This document shows, one piece after another, positions 50,593 to 59,380 of a DNA stretch of 64,000 nucleotides. A program made the position numbers and the translations under genes. The first letter of the stretch is position 1. Each line of letters starts with the position of its first letter. Below the pieces are notes generated by a model. The model ran no database searches, was not told the origin of the DNA, and saw only the letters and a list, made by a program, of their open reading frames with translations. Origin of the DNA: Salegentibacter salinarum (GTDB taxonomy: Bacteria > Bacteroidota > Bacteroidia > Flavobacteriales > Flavobacteriaceae); NCBI RefSeq assembly GCF_900168115.1, contig NZ_FUZC01000018.1, positions 1 to 64,000 of the forward strand, in the 5' to 3' direction.

Positions 50593-51588
50593 TTATTTTA
50601 ATTTAGAAAATTCTTTTTTGCTTAAACAAAAATAGGACCAAATAATAGATTTCACCTGATAATATCCAGGGTTTTTTGGAACTCCTGTTCGTTTTCTAAA
50701 GATTTTTTGAAAGTTACGGTAAAAAGAAGTATGCGCCTGAAGGATGGCATACAAATGTGAGAATTTCCCATTTGCTAAAAGCCTGATCCCCGCAATTCCA
50801 TCCAGGATCATTCTAATAATCAAAATCCAATATACATTTGGCGCAGGCACGTTTTTTAAAAGCATATATAAACTGTTCCTAAAATTGAAAAAAGTTTTTC
50901 GGGGATTCATACTATCCAGAGTAGCACCACCCACGTGGTAAACGCTGGAAATCCCGGAAGATTTTATTTGGTAGCCTAAATTATGAATTCTCCAGCATAA
51001 ATCTATTTCTTCCTGGTGTGCAAAAAAATCTTCATCGAGTGCGCCGGCTTCCCAGTAAACTGTATTTCTAATTGCCAAACAGGCGCCACTGCCCCAGAAA
51101 ACAGGAACATCGTCGTTATACTGACCGTAGTCTTCTTCTAAAGTCTCAAAAATTCTCCCCCGGCAAAACGGATACCCGTATTTATCTATATATCCACCGG
51201 CCGCGCCCGCATATTCAAAATGATCTTTTTTCTTGAAGTCCAAAATTTTTGGTTGAACAGCAGCTGTTTTAGTTTCATTCTCAAAAATCGCAAGAATAGG
51301 CTTTAACCAGTTTTCGGTAACTTTTACATCGCTGTTTAGCAGCACGAAAATATCTTCGGATAGACCGTGGAGTGCATCATTATATCCTTTGGCGAAGCCG
51401 CCGTTTTCTTTATTCTGAATAATCTTTACCTGCGGAAAATTCTCTTTTACAAATACTACTGAATCATCGGTTGAAGCATTATCGGCCACATAAATATTGG
51501 CGTCTTCAGAAAAACTGATTATTGAAGGCAGAAACTGCTGAAGCAAATGGCGCCCGTTCCAGTTTAGTATTACTACTGCAGTCGTCAT
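50593..51588 (-). CDS. Family 2 glycosyltransferase
   Basis: A 331-aa GT-A fold glycosyltransferase: VVILNWNGRHLLQQFLPSI, YVADNASTDDSVVFV, FAKGYNDAL, the DxD-like LLNSDVKV, AVQPKILDF, GSGACLAIRNTVYWEAGALDEDFFAHQEEIDLCWRIHNLGY and a C-terminal amphipathic or weakly hydrophobic region. Similar enzymes add rhamnose or other sugars to surface polysaccharides. The start overlaps the stop of the upstream HsdR-N-like gene by 4 bp, so the pair is co-transcribed. No polysaccharide cluster surrounds it. Confidence 0.9.
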   Translation of the reverse strand: MTTAVVILNWNGRHLLQQFLPSIISFSEDANIYVADNASTDDSVVFVKENFPQVKIIQNKENGGFAKGYNDALHGLSEDIFVLLNSDVKVTENWLKPILAIFENETKTAAVQPKILDFKKKDHFEYAGAAGGYIDKYGYPFCRGRIFETLEEDYGQYNDDVPVFWGSGACLAIRNTVYWEAGALDEDFFAHQEEIDLCWRIHNLGYQIKSSGISSVYHVGGATLDSMNPRKTFFNFRNSLYMLLKNVPAPNVYWILIIRMILDGIAGIRLLANGKFSHLYAILQAHTSFYRNFQKIFRKRTGVPKNPGYYQVKSIIWSYFCLSKKEFSKLK

Positions 51589-52052
51589 AGGTTTTCAGAA
51601 GTTTTAGTAGAAATATAATCTGGAATTTCAGTGAGAAAATCATATCGCTCCTTTTCATAATCCAGTTTACAGTAATAATGTTGCAAACCGTTGGTGAGCA
51701 TTAAAAAATCGGCTTTCAGGCTGAGGTTATACCGTGCGATCTGGTCAAAAACATCCTGGGTGATCTTTATATGCGGCGCTTTGCATTCTACCACGACTTT
51801 TATTTCTCCGTCGGGATAAAAAACAACGGCATCATAGCGTTTAGTGAGTTTTCCCAGTTTGAGTTGCTTTTCAACGTTTATATGGTTTTTGGGGTAATTT
51901 TTATCTAAAGTAAGGAATTTAACCACGTGTTGTCTCACCCATTCTTCGGGGGTTAAGACCACAAACTTTTTCCGGAGTTCATCAAAAACGGCTATTTTAT
52001 TTTCACTATTTTTGAACCGAAAATTATACTTTGGAAAATTTAGCGCTAACAT
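51585..52052 (-). CDS. HsdR N-terminal-like (PD-(D/E)xK fold) protein
   Basis: With ATG at 52052 the product is 155 aa. The core, KRYDAVVFYPDGEIKVVVECKAP (Asp...GluCysLys), is the PD-(D/E)xK nuclease active-site pattern, and the family is usually annotated as type I restriction enzyme R protein N-terminus. Here it stands alone with no helicase or HsdM/HsdS genes, so it is not a restriction system as such. A longer start at 52088 adds a Cys/Phe-rich stretch without support and shortens the gap to holA. It overlaps the glycosyltransferase gene by 4 bp. Function unknown; nuclease activity is plausible. Confidence 0.82.
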   Translation of the reverse strand: MLALNFPKYNFRFKNSENKIAVFDELRKKFVVLTPEEWVRQHVVKFLTLDKNYPKNHINVEKQLKLGKLTKRYDAVVFYPDGEIKVVVECKAPHIKITQDVFDQIARYNLSLKADFLMLTNGLQHYYCKLDYEKERYDFLTEIPDYISTKTSENL

Positions 52053-52123
52053 AGGCCAAAAGTAAAAAACAAAACCACAGCGCGGCAAGCTTCGGTATAA
52101 ATTTAAAAAAATCCTTCAGGTTA

Positions 52124-53128
52124 ATGGAAGAAGCAAAAGAGATTGTAAATAATATTCAAAAAGGCAGTGTTTCGCCGCTTTACTTTTTAATGGGCGAAGA
52201 GCCTTATTATATAGACAGGATCTCAGATTTTATAGCGCAAAATTTACTGGCCGAAGAAGAAAAAGGCTTCAACCAAATTATAATGTATGGCCGCGATACA
52301 AGCGTAGACGAAATTATTAGCAATGCCAAGCGCTACCCAATGATGGCTGAAAGGCAGGTTATTATTGTAAAAGAAGCCCAGGATCTTTCCCGTACAATTG
52401 AAAACCTGGTAGCTTATGCCGAAAATCCGCAGCCTACCACTACTTTGGTTTTTTGCTATAAATACAAAAGCCTTGATAAAAGGAAGAAACTGTCAAAAGT
52501 CCTGAAGAAAAACGGGATTTTATTTGAAAGCAAACGACTGTATGAAAATCAGGTAGCCGATTGGATAATGAAAACTCTGAAGGCAAGAAACTATACAATT
52601 TCACCCAAGGCAGCACAAATGCTGGTAGAATTTTTAGGAATAGATCTTGGTAAAATTGATAATGAATTAAATAAACTTCAGCTTATAACTCCGGAGGGGA
52701 CTCAAATTACGCCCGAACTTATTGAGCAAAATATAGGAATAAGCAAGGATTTCAATAATTTTGAGTTGCGAAAAGCCATAGGTATGCGAGATTCCTTAAA
52801 GGCACACCGCATTGTAAATTACTTCGCGCAAAACCCGAAAGACAATCCTATGGTAGTTACCATTTCGCTTTTGTTTTCTTATTTCTCACAAATAATGCAA
52901 TATCACGGCCTCCCCGATAAATCTAAAGCTAATGTTGCCAAACAGCTTAAAGTGCATCCTTATTTTGTAGGCGATTATATAGCCGCTGCAAAGAATTACC
53001 CGATGAAAAAGGTGAGCCAGGTTATTGGCCTGCTTCATGAAAGTGATGTAAAGGGAAAAGGCGTTGGCGCGGTAAATATTTCTCACGGCGATTTACTTAA
53101 AGAATTAATGGTTAAGATCTTAAACTAA
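52124..53128 (+). CDS. holA: DNA polymerase III subunit delta
   Basis: A 334-aa clamp-loader subunit that opens the sliding clamp. Recognisable blocks: SPLYFLMGEEPYYIDRISDFI (Walker-like region without a true P-loop), GFNQIIMYGRDTSVDEIISNAKRYPMMAERQVIIVKEAQDL, TLVFCYKYKSLDKRKKLSKVLKKNG, AQMLVEFLGIDLGKIDNELNKL and FELRKAIGMRDSLKAHRIVNYF, then the C-terminal oligomerisation domain. ATG at 52124 gives the usual length. One base separates its stop from menA, so it is the first gene of the menaquinone-region transcript. Confidence 0.9.
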   Translation: MEEAKEIVNNIQKGSVSPLYFLMGEEPYYIDRISDFIAQNLLAEEEKGFNQIIMYGRDTSVDEIISNAKRYPMMAERQVIIVKEAQDLSRTIENLVAYAENPQPTTTLVFCYKYKSLDKRKKLSKVLKKNGILFESKRLYENQVADWIMKTLKARNYTISPKAAQMLVEFLGIDLGKIDNELNKLQLITPEGTQITPELIEQNIGISKDFNNFELRKAIGMRDSLKAHRIVNYFAQNPKDNPMVVTISLLFSYFSQIMQYHGLPDKSKANVAKQLKVHPYFVGDYIAAAKNYPMKKVSQVIGLLHESDVKGKGVGAVNISHGDLLKELMVKILN

Positions 53129-53129
53129 A

Positions 53130-54032
53130 ATGGGTAAAATAAATTCGTGGATTAGCGCTGCCAGGTTAAGAACTTTACCATTATCGGTTTCAGGAATCAT
53201 TGTTGGAACTACAATAGCGGTAGAACAGGGCTTTTTTAATATTAGTATTTTTAGTCTGGCGCTGGCTACAACTTTGGGTTTGCAGGTACTTTCAAATTTT
53301 GCTAACGATTATGGCGATGGCATAAAGGGTACAGATAATGAGGATAGAGTAGGACCGCAACGAGCTATTCAAAGCGGACTTATCTCCCAAAAGGAAATGT
53401 TTCAGGGAATTGTTATTACCGCAATTGTTACTTTGCTTTTTGCGATTTTGCTTATTTATGCATCTTTCGGAAAGGAAAAATTAGGTTATGCCTTATTCTT
53501 TTTCCTGCTGGGGGTTGGTGCAATTGCTGCGGCTATAAAATATACCGTGGGAAAATCGGCTTACGGTTATCGGGGACTGGGCGATGTTTTTGTGTTTATT
53601 TTCTTCGGCTTGGTCGCCGTTTATGGCTCCTATTTTTTATATGCGAATCACTGGAATTGGTTAGTGCTGCTTCCGGCATTCAGTATTGGTTTTCTGAGTA
53701 TGGGGGTTTTAAACCTTAATAATATGCGGGACCGTATTTCAGACGAAAAAGCGGGGAAGAATACCCTCGTGGTCAAACTTGGTTCTAAAAATGCTAAAAA
53801 CTATCATTATGCGCTAATTCTTGGTGCTATTCTTTGCCTGGTGATTTTTACCGTACTTACTTTAGAAAGTATAAACGATTTTCTTTATATACCGGCTCTT
53901 ATTCCTTTAATTCTTCATCTTAAAAGGGTAGTAGAGAACGAAAATGCTACTTTACTTGATCCCGAACTTAAAATTTTAGCGCTTTCTACCTTTGCCACGG
54001 CTGTACTTTTTGGTTTAGGTCAGATCTGGTAG
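53130..54032 (+). CDS. menA: 1,4-dihydroxy-2-naphthoate polyprenyltransferase
   Basis: A 300-aa membrane prenyltransferase joining dihydroxynaphthoate to a polyprenyl chain, the penultimate step of menaquinone synthesis. About eight hydrophobic segments surround the Asp-rich motif NFANDYGDGIKGTDNEDRVGPQRAIQSG and a second one LNNMRDRISDEKAGKNTLVVKLG. It begins one base after holA. menC and menE lie downstream in the same orientation, making a split menaquinone group. Length and motifs are complete. Confidence 0.95.
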   Translation: MGKINSWISAARLRTLPLSVSGIIVGTTIAVEQGFFNISIFSLALATTLGLQVLSNFANDYGDGIKGTDNEDRVGPQRAIQSGLISQKEMFQGIVITAIVTLLFAILLIYASFGKEKLGYALFFFLLGVGAIAAAIKYTVGKSAYGYRGLGDVFVFIFFGLVAVYGSYFLYANHWNWLVLLPAFSIGFLSMGVLNLNNMRDRISDEKAGKNTLVVKLGSKNAKNYHYALILGAILCLVIFTVLTLESINDFLYIPALIPLILHLKRVVENENATLLDPELKILALSTFATAVLFGLGQIW

Positions 54033-54056
54033 AAGTTTAACAAAATTATATATTTG
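54026..54056 (+). promoter_or_regulatory. Putative internal promoter before the UPF0173 gene
   Basis: CTG at 54026-54028, 20-nt spacer, TATATTTG at 54049-54056 (exact TAnnTTTG). It overlaps the end of menA and could give menC-menE expression independent of holA-menA. Confidence 0.4.
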
Positions 54057-54114
54057 GTCATTTCCAACCTTTTTCAGCGAATCCTTAAATTAGGGCGAAC
54101 TTAAAATTTTAGTT

Positions 54115-54795
54115 ATGAAAATCACGTATTACGGACAAAGTTGTTTCGGAATTAAAATAGCAGATATCAACGTTTTAGTAGATCCGTTTATCACCGGAAA
54201 CGAACTCGCAAAAGATAAGATCAATATCAAAAATATTAAGGCCGATTATATTTTACTTACTCACGCGCATCAGGATCATACTTTAGATGCTGAAGAAATC
54301 GCCAAAAATACCGGGTCTGTAATTATTAGTAATTTTGAGATTGCTAACCATTATGAAGAAAAGGGTATTGAAGTTCACCCAATGAATCACGGAGGAAGCT
54401 GGGATTTTGAATTCGGAAAAGTAAAATACGTAAATGCAATTCACACCAGCTCTTTCCCCGATGGAAAATACGGCGGACAACCCGGCGGATTTGTAATTGA
54501 AGGAGAACACAAAAATATTTATATTGCCGGAGATACTGCGCTCACTATGGATATGAAATTGATTCCTCAACGCACTACTTTAGACCTTGCAATCCTCCCA
54601 ATTGGCGACAATTTTACGATGGGTGTTGAAGATGCGATAGTAGCCAGTGATTTTGTAGAATGTGACAAGGTTTTGGGTTGTCATTATGATACTTTTGGCT
54701 ATATTGAAATAGACCACGAAGAAGCAAAAAGAAAGTTTTTTGATGAAGGTAAAGACCTTATGCTTCTTGAAATAGGAGAGAGCCTGGAACTTTAG
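54115..54795 (+). CDS. UPF0173-type metal-dependent hydrolase
   Basis: A 226-aa metallo-beta-lactamase-fold protein. The zinc motif LLTHAHQDHT (His50, His52, Asp54, His55) is intact, followed by MNHGGSWDF, HTSSFPDG, YIAGDTALTMDM and CHYDTFG. The UPF0173 family is widespread but its substrate is unknown. It lies between menA (82 bp upstream, with a possible internal promoter) and menC (27 bp downstream). A link to menaquinone is only positional. Confidence 0.88.
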   Translation: MKITYYGQSCFGIKIADINVLVDPFITGNELAKDKINIKNIKADYILLTHAHQDHTLDAEEIAKNTGSVIISNFEIANHYEEKGIEVHPMNHGGSWDFEFGKVKYVNAIHTSSFPDGKYGGQPGGFVIEGEHKNIYIAGDTALTMDMKLIPQRTTLDLAILPIGDNFTMGVEDAIVASDFVECDKVLGCHYDTFGYIEIDHEEAKRKFFDEGKDLMLLEIGESLEL

Positions 54796-54822
54796 TATTG
54801 GCTTTTTTCCCAATAAAAATAT

Positions 54823-55857
54823 ATGCAGGCAGATTATAAAAAGTATATCTTAAATTTCAAACGCCCCAGCGGAACTTCGCGGGGCGTTCTTACTACTAAA
54901 GAAACCTGGTTTTTAAAAATCACCGATGGCGATAAAGTCGGGTACGGTGAATGTGGTATTCTTAGAAGCTTAAGCGTAGACGATAGGCCAGATTATGAAG
55001 AAAAATTGCAATGGGTTTGCAACAATATTAATTTAGGCGAAACGATGCTTTGGGCAGAGTTAAAAGAATTTCCAAGTATCCAAATAGGCGTAGAAATGGC
55101 TTTTAGATCTTTAAAGGCGGAAAATCCTTTTGAAATATTTCCTTCTGAATTTACTAAGGGAAAAGCTTCAGTACCTATAAACGGATTGATTTGGATGGGG
55201 GAGAAATCATTTATGAAATCCCAGATTCAGGAGAAAATTGAAGCGGGGTTTGATTGTATTAAAATGAAAATCGGCGCTATAGATTTTGAAACCGAACTGG
55301 AACTTTTAAAATATATTCGATCTGAATTTTCTTCCGGGGAAATAGAATTACGCGTAGATGCCAATGGAGCTTTTAAACCAAATGAAGCTTTGGAAAAGCT
55401 GAAGCGATTAAGTGCATTCCAATTACATAGTATTGAGCAACCCATAAAACAAGGTCAGTGGGAACAGATGGCAAATTTGTGTCATAAAACTCCTTTACCA
55501 ATTGCTTTAGATGAAGAACTAATTGGTGTTTTTGATGTAACGAAAAAGCAGGAAGTATTACAAACAATAGAACCACAATATATTATTTTAAAGCCTAGTT
55601 TAATCGGTGGTTTTAAAGGCACACAGGAGTGGATAGATTTAGCCGAAGAAAACAATATTGGCTGGTGGATCACCAGCGCTTTAGAGAGTAATGTGGGGCT
55701 AAATGCAATTTCACAATTTACTTATACCAAAAACAATAAAATGCCCCAGGGACTTGGCACCGGAAATTTATACACCAATAACATTCAAAGTCCGTTAGAG
55801 GTAGAAAAAGGAAATATTCAATATAATCCGGCGAAGAGCTGGGAATTTAATTTTTAG
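54823..55857 (+). CDS. menC: o-Succinylbenzoate synthase
   Basis: A 344-aa enolase-superfamily enzyme dehydrating SHCHC to o-succinylbenzoate in menaquinone synthesis. Catalytic pattern: KMKIG (the KxK with the acid/base Lys), metal ligands in LRVDANGAF (Asp), HSIEQPIK (Glu) and IALDEELIG (Asp), and the second Lys in YIILKPSLIGG. The MenC-typical ending SALESNVGLNAISQFTYT is present. It overlaps nothing; the CPBP protease gene starts 3 bp after its stop. Confidence 0.93.
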   Translation: MQADYKKYILNFKRPSGTSRGVLTTKETWFLKITDGDKVGYGECGILRSLSVDDRPDYEEKLQWVCNNINLGETMLWAELKEFPSIQIGVEMAFRSLKAENPFEIFPSEFTKGKASVPINGLIWMGEKSFMKSQIQEKIEAGFDCIKMKIGAIDFETELELLKYIRSEFSSGEIELRVDANGAFKPNEALEKLKRLSAFQLHSIEQPIKQGQWEQMANLCHKTPLPIALDEELIGVFDVTKKQEVLQTIEPQYIILKPSLIGGFKGTQEWIDLAEENNIGWWITSALESNVGLNAISQFTYTKNNKMPQGLGTGNLYTNNIQSPLEVEKGNIQYNPAKSWEFNF

Positions 55858-55860
55858 TAA

Positions 55861-56802
55861 ATGTATATAGCGCAGGCGTTTAGGTATCATCATGAATTAT
55901 GGAGATACATTATTGGGGTAGTTTTAATTATGATTGCGGTTTTTATAGCCCAAATACCGTTTGTTGTAGCTCTTTTTTTAGAAGGTGGTATTGATGCCGC
56001 TATGGACGAAACTGCAGTTTTAAAAGTATTCGATTCTAACATAACCTTATTTTTTTTATTATTACCTTTTGCAGCCGGGCTTGTGGCGGTTTTATTCAAC
56101 GTAAAATACCTTCACTCGCAGCCATTAAAAACACTAACCACTACCCGAAAAAAGATAGACTGGAGTCGGTTTTTCTTTGCTTTCACGCTGGTCGCCATCT
56201 TTACTATTTTAACAACCCTGGGGTATTATTTTTTCTATCCGGAAGATTATCAGTTAAATTTTGAACCCACTTCATTTCTTATTCTAGTAGGAATTGCGGT
56301 TATATTCATTCCGCTGCAAACCAGCTTCGAAGAATATATGTTCCGTGGATATTTAATGCAGGGGCTGGGTGTGTTTGCTAAAAATCGCTGGGTTCCATTA
56401 TTTCTAACTTCTATTATTTTTGGAGGGCTTCATTATTTTAATCCGGAGGTAGGCCAGCTGGGTGATATAATTATGATACACTACATTGGAACCGGATTTA
56501 TGCTGGGAATTATGACGCTAATGGATGAAGGCCTGGAACTGGCGCTTGGTTTCCATGCCGCCAATAATTTGGTTGCGGCGCTACTGGTTACTGCCGACTG
56601 GACTGCTTTCCAAACTGAATCTATATTTAAAGACGTATCTGCGCCCATAGCAGGTTTCTGGGATGTGGCTATTCCAGTATTTATAATTTATCCGCTTTTT
56701 CTTTTCATAATGGCTAAAAAATATGGCTGGAGTAATTGGAAAAATAAACTTTTCGGAAAAGTAGAAAATCCAGAAACCTTAAAACTTTCAGAAGAAAGTT
56801 AA
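55861..56802 (+). CDS. CPBP-family intramembrane glutamic endopeptidase
   Basis: A 313-aa membrane protein with about eight hydrophobic segments and the CPBP (Abi/CAAX-protease-like) motifs: TSFEEYMFRGYLMQGL (Glu157-Glu158 and Arg), FGGLHYFNP (His) and LGFHAANNLV. Members are membrane proteases or membrane-anchored processing enzymes with mostly unknown targets. It starts 3 bp after menC and precedes menE, so it is co-transcribed with the menaquinone genes, although no biochemical connection is established. Confidence 0.9.
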   Translation: MYIAQAFRYHHELWRYIIGVVLIMIAVFIAQIPFVVALFLEGGIDAAMDETAVLKVFDSNITLFFLLLPFAAGLVAVLFNVKYLHSQPLKTLTTTRKKIDWSRFFFAFTLVAIFTILTTLGYYFFYPEDYQLNFEPTSFLILVGIAVIFIPLQTSFEEYMFRGYLMQGLGVFAKNRWVPLFLTSIIFGGLHYFNPEVGQLGDIIMIHYIGTGFMLGIMTLMDEGLELALGFHAANNLVAALLVTADWTAFQTESIFKDVSAPIAGFWDVAIPVFIIYPLFLFIMAKKYGWSNWKNKLFGKVENPETLKLSEES

Positions 56803-56863
56803 ATTTATCATTACAATTTGCTAACTTTCAATATGTAGAAATGTAACATATTTGGTTTTAAAT

Positions 56864-57961
56864 ATGGCAGATAAATATAAAGTACCGGAAACCCATCCCG
56901 ATTTTAGGCTGAATAAACGACATTATACCAATGCCGAACTGCATTTAGTGGCCTATAACTTTATAAAAGAAGGAGAGGCATTTGAAGAGAAAATAGGAAG
57001 TTTTCTATTAGATTGGATCAAGCCTTCAAAATATGTTGAGGTAAAAACTTCTGGCTCTACCGGGAAACCAAAAATTATAAGGATCAAAAAAGAGCAGATG
57101 ATCAACTCTGCCATTGCAACTTCGCGATTTTTTGACCTCCCTGAGAAAACCACTGCTTTATTATGTTTGCCAGCCACCTATATTGCCGGGAAAATGATGC
57201 TGGTTCGCGCCATGGTTTTGGGTTGGCAATTAGATATGGTGCCGCCTTCATCAAATCCATTAGACCAGGTTTTTAAACGTTACGATTTTTGTGCAATGAC
57301 ACCGTTTCAGTTAGATAATTCGGTTGGGCGATTGCATCTTATAAAAAAACTTATTGTTGGCGGTGGAGCGGTTTCTCCCAGGCTTCAAAAAATGGTAAAG
57401 GAAGTCAGTACCAAGGTTTATGAAACGTATGGAATGACTGAAACTGTTACCCATATTGCGGCAAAAAGGCTAAATCCTTCAAAAAACAAGAAAAAATCCC
57501 GGCCTTTTAAAGTCTTACCCAATATCAATATTTCACAAGATGATAGAGGTTGTTTAGTGATTAAAGCTCCTAAACTTTCAGATGAAAATATTACCACAAA
57601 TGATGTGGTTGAAATCCTTACCTACAAGAAATTCATTTGGAAAGGGAGAATAGATAATGTGATCAATTCCGGAGGGGTAAAACTTCATCCTGAACAAATT
57701 GAAAAGAAGCTTTCTAAAATTATAGATCAGCGCTTATTTGTAACTGCAATGCCAGATGATTCTTTTGGTGAAAAGCTGGTGCTTTTTGTTGAAAATGAAT
57801 TTTCTGAAGTTTTTCTTCAAAAACTGCAGAAAGAAATTAGTGAATTAAAAAGTCTGGAAAAATTCGAGCGGCCTAAAAAGATCTATTTTATTGAAAAATT
57901 TGAAGAAACTCACACCGGAAAAATTCATAGGGAAAATACCTTTAAAAGCAAGGTAAATTAA
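56864..57961 (+). CDS. menE: o-Succinylbenzoate--CoA ligase
   Basis: An acyl-adenylate-forming enzyme of 365 aa, activating o-succinylbenzoate with CoA. Motifs: VKTSGSTGKPKIIRIKK (P-loop), LLCLPATYIAGKMMLVRAMVLGW, YETYGMTETVTHIAAKR, WKGRIDNVINSGGVKLHPEQIEKKL and the catalytic Lys in THTGKIHRENTF. It is shorter than many MenE proteins, but this compact form is what I expect in Bacteroidota. ATG at 56864 is preferred to the in-frame TTG at 56852. With menA and menC it supplies the menaquinone branch. Confidence 0.9.
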   Translation: MADKYKVPETHPDFRLNKRHYTNAELHLVAYNFIKEGEAFEEKIGSFLLDWIKPSKYVEVKTSGSTGKPKIIRIKKEQMINSAIATSRFFDLPEKTTALLCLPATYIAGKMMLVRAMVLGWQLDMVPPSSNPLDQVFKRYDFCAMTPFQLDNSVGRLHLIKKLIVGGGAVSPRLQKMVKEVSTKVYETYGMTETVTHIAAKRLNPSKNKKKSRPFKVLPNINISQDDRGCLVIKAPKLSDENITTNDVVEILTYKKFIWKGRIDNVINSGGVKLHPEQIEKKLSKIIDQRLFVTAMPDDSFGEKLVLFVENEFSEVFLQKLQKEISELKSLEKFERPKKIYFIEKFEETHTGKIHRENTFKSKVN

Positions 57962-57969
57962 TTCCATAT

Positions 57970-59289
57970 ATGTATAAACTATTCCTATTAGTTGGGCTGC
58001 TGAGTGTTTTAAACTCTTCGGCTCAAATTCTTCCTGAGCGCGAAAGAGCTACATTCGTAAATGAAATTCTGAACGATAAATTTGAAAATATTCTCCCCGA
58101 TTTGATGGACAGGGCAGAAGTAGATATGTGGATTGTGATTTCCCGCGAATACAATGAAGATCCCGTGTTACGTACTATGCTGCCGGCCACCTGGTTAAAT
58201 GCCAGAAGACGAACCATACTTGTATTCAGCAGAAATAAAGAAATTGATACTTTGGAACGCCTTGCTGTGGCTCGATACGAAGTCGGAGAAAGTATTGATG
58301 CTGCTTGGTTTCCCGAAAAAGAACCTGAGCAATGGAAAGCACTTATCGAAATTATAGAAGAAAGGGACCCGCAAAAAATTGCCCTCAATTCCTCAAAAAA
58401 TTACGGATTGGCCGATGGACTGGTAAAAACCGATTCTGAAGAATTCTTGGATCATTTACCCCCGACTTATAAAAACCGACTTGTGTCTGGAGAAGACTTA
58501 GCAGTAGGTTGGATTGAAACCAGGTCCCAGATGGAAATGGAAATTTATCCTCAGTTGGTTCAAATTACCAAAAATATTATTAGGAAAGCTTTTAGCAAAA
58601 AAGTAATTATTCCGGGTGAAACCACCACCGAAGATTTGGTTTGGTGGATGCGTCAAAAAGTGACTGATCTTGGGCTGGAAACTTGGTTTCATCCAACTGT
58701 TTCCATTCAACGAGACGAAGAAGCGCTCGAAGATCATGTTTCGGCATTTTCTTCCAATAATGAAGGAAAGGTAATTTACACTGGAGATTTGCTCCACTGT
58801 GATTTTGGGATCACTTATTTAAGATTGAATACCGATTGCCAGCAAATGGCGTATGTTTTAAAACTCGGGGAAACCGAAGCTCCCGAGTTTCTACAGAAAA
58901 CTTTTGAAAAAGGAAATCAGCTTCAGGATATTTTAACTGAAAATTTAAAAACCGGAAAAACAGGAAATCAAATTCTTTCAGAGAGTTTAGACCAGGCGAC
59001 GGAAGCAGGTTTAAAACCTATGATTTACACCCACCCGCTCGGTTTATACGGTCATTCTGCCGGGACAACTATTGGGATGTGGGATTCTCAGGAAGGTGTG
59101 CCCGGAAGTGGAGAATATCCGCTAAATGAAAACACGGTTTACGCGATAGAACTAAATACCAGTGTGTTTTTGGAAGAATGGGACCAGGAAATTCGAATAA
59201 TGCTTGAGGAAGCGGGCTTTTGGGGTGAAAATGGTTTTAGATATGTAAATGGCCGACAGGAGGAATTAATACTTATTCCTTCTGAATAA
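57970..59289 (+). CDS. Secreted M24-family metallopeptidase (Xaa-Pro aminopeptidase-like)
   Basis: A 439-aa protein with a signal peptide (YKLFLLVGLLSVLNSSAQ). The N-terminal domain is creatinase-like (VDMWIVISREYNEDPVLRTMLPATWLNARRRTILVF). The C-terminal pita-bread fold has the metal ligands in HCDFGI and NTDCQQ (Asp), HPLGLYGHSAG (His), AIELNTSV (Glu) and QEELILI (Glu). It would remove N-terminal residues, typically before Pro. It begins 8 bp after menE, so it belongs to the same transcript. It ends at a perfect 13-bp inverted repeat shared with the convergent M1 gene. Confidence 0.87.
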   Translation: MYKLFLLVGLLSVLNSSAQILPERERATFVNEILNDKFENILPDLMDRAEVDMWIVISREYNEDPVLRTMLPATWLNARRRTILVFSRNKEIDTLERLAVARYEVGESIDAAWFPEKEPEQWKALIEIIEERDPQKIALNSSKNYGLADGLVKTDSEEFLDHLPPTYKNRLVSGEDLAVGWIETRSQMEMEIYPQLVQITKNIIRKAFSKKVIIPGETTTEDLVWWMRQKVTDLGLETWFHPTVSIQRDEEALEDHVSAFSSNNEGKVIYTGDLLHCDFGITYLRLNTDCQQMAYVLKLGETEAPEFLQKTFEKGNQLQDILTENLKTGKTGNQILSESLDQATEAGLKPMIYTHPLGLYGHSAGTTIGMWDSQEGVPGSGEYPLNENTVYAIELNTSVFLEEWDQEIRIMLEEAGFWGENGFRYVNGRQEELILIPSE

Positions 59290-59325
59290 ATTTCTTTTAT
59301 CAATTTCTCATAATTAGAGAAATAA

Positions 59326-59360
59326 AATAACCTGCAGATTTTTTAATTCTGCAGGTTATT
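59326..59360. terminator. Bidirectional hairpin between the M24 and M1 genes
   Basis: AATAACCTGCAGA (59326-59338) and TCTGCAGGTTATT (59348-59360) pair perfectly over 13 bp around a 9-nt T-rich loop. It is likely a terminator for both convergent genes; the flanking T-runs are short. Confidence 0.7.
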
Positions 59361-59380
59361 GGATAAATCAATTTTCTTAT

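Noticed and set aside
51585-52052. Remnant type I restriction-modification locus
   Set aside because: Only an HsdR-N-like domain is present; no helicase, methylase or specificity gene or debris nearby.
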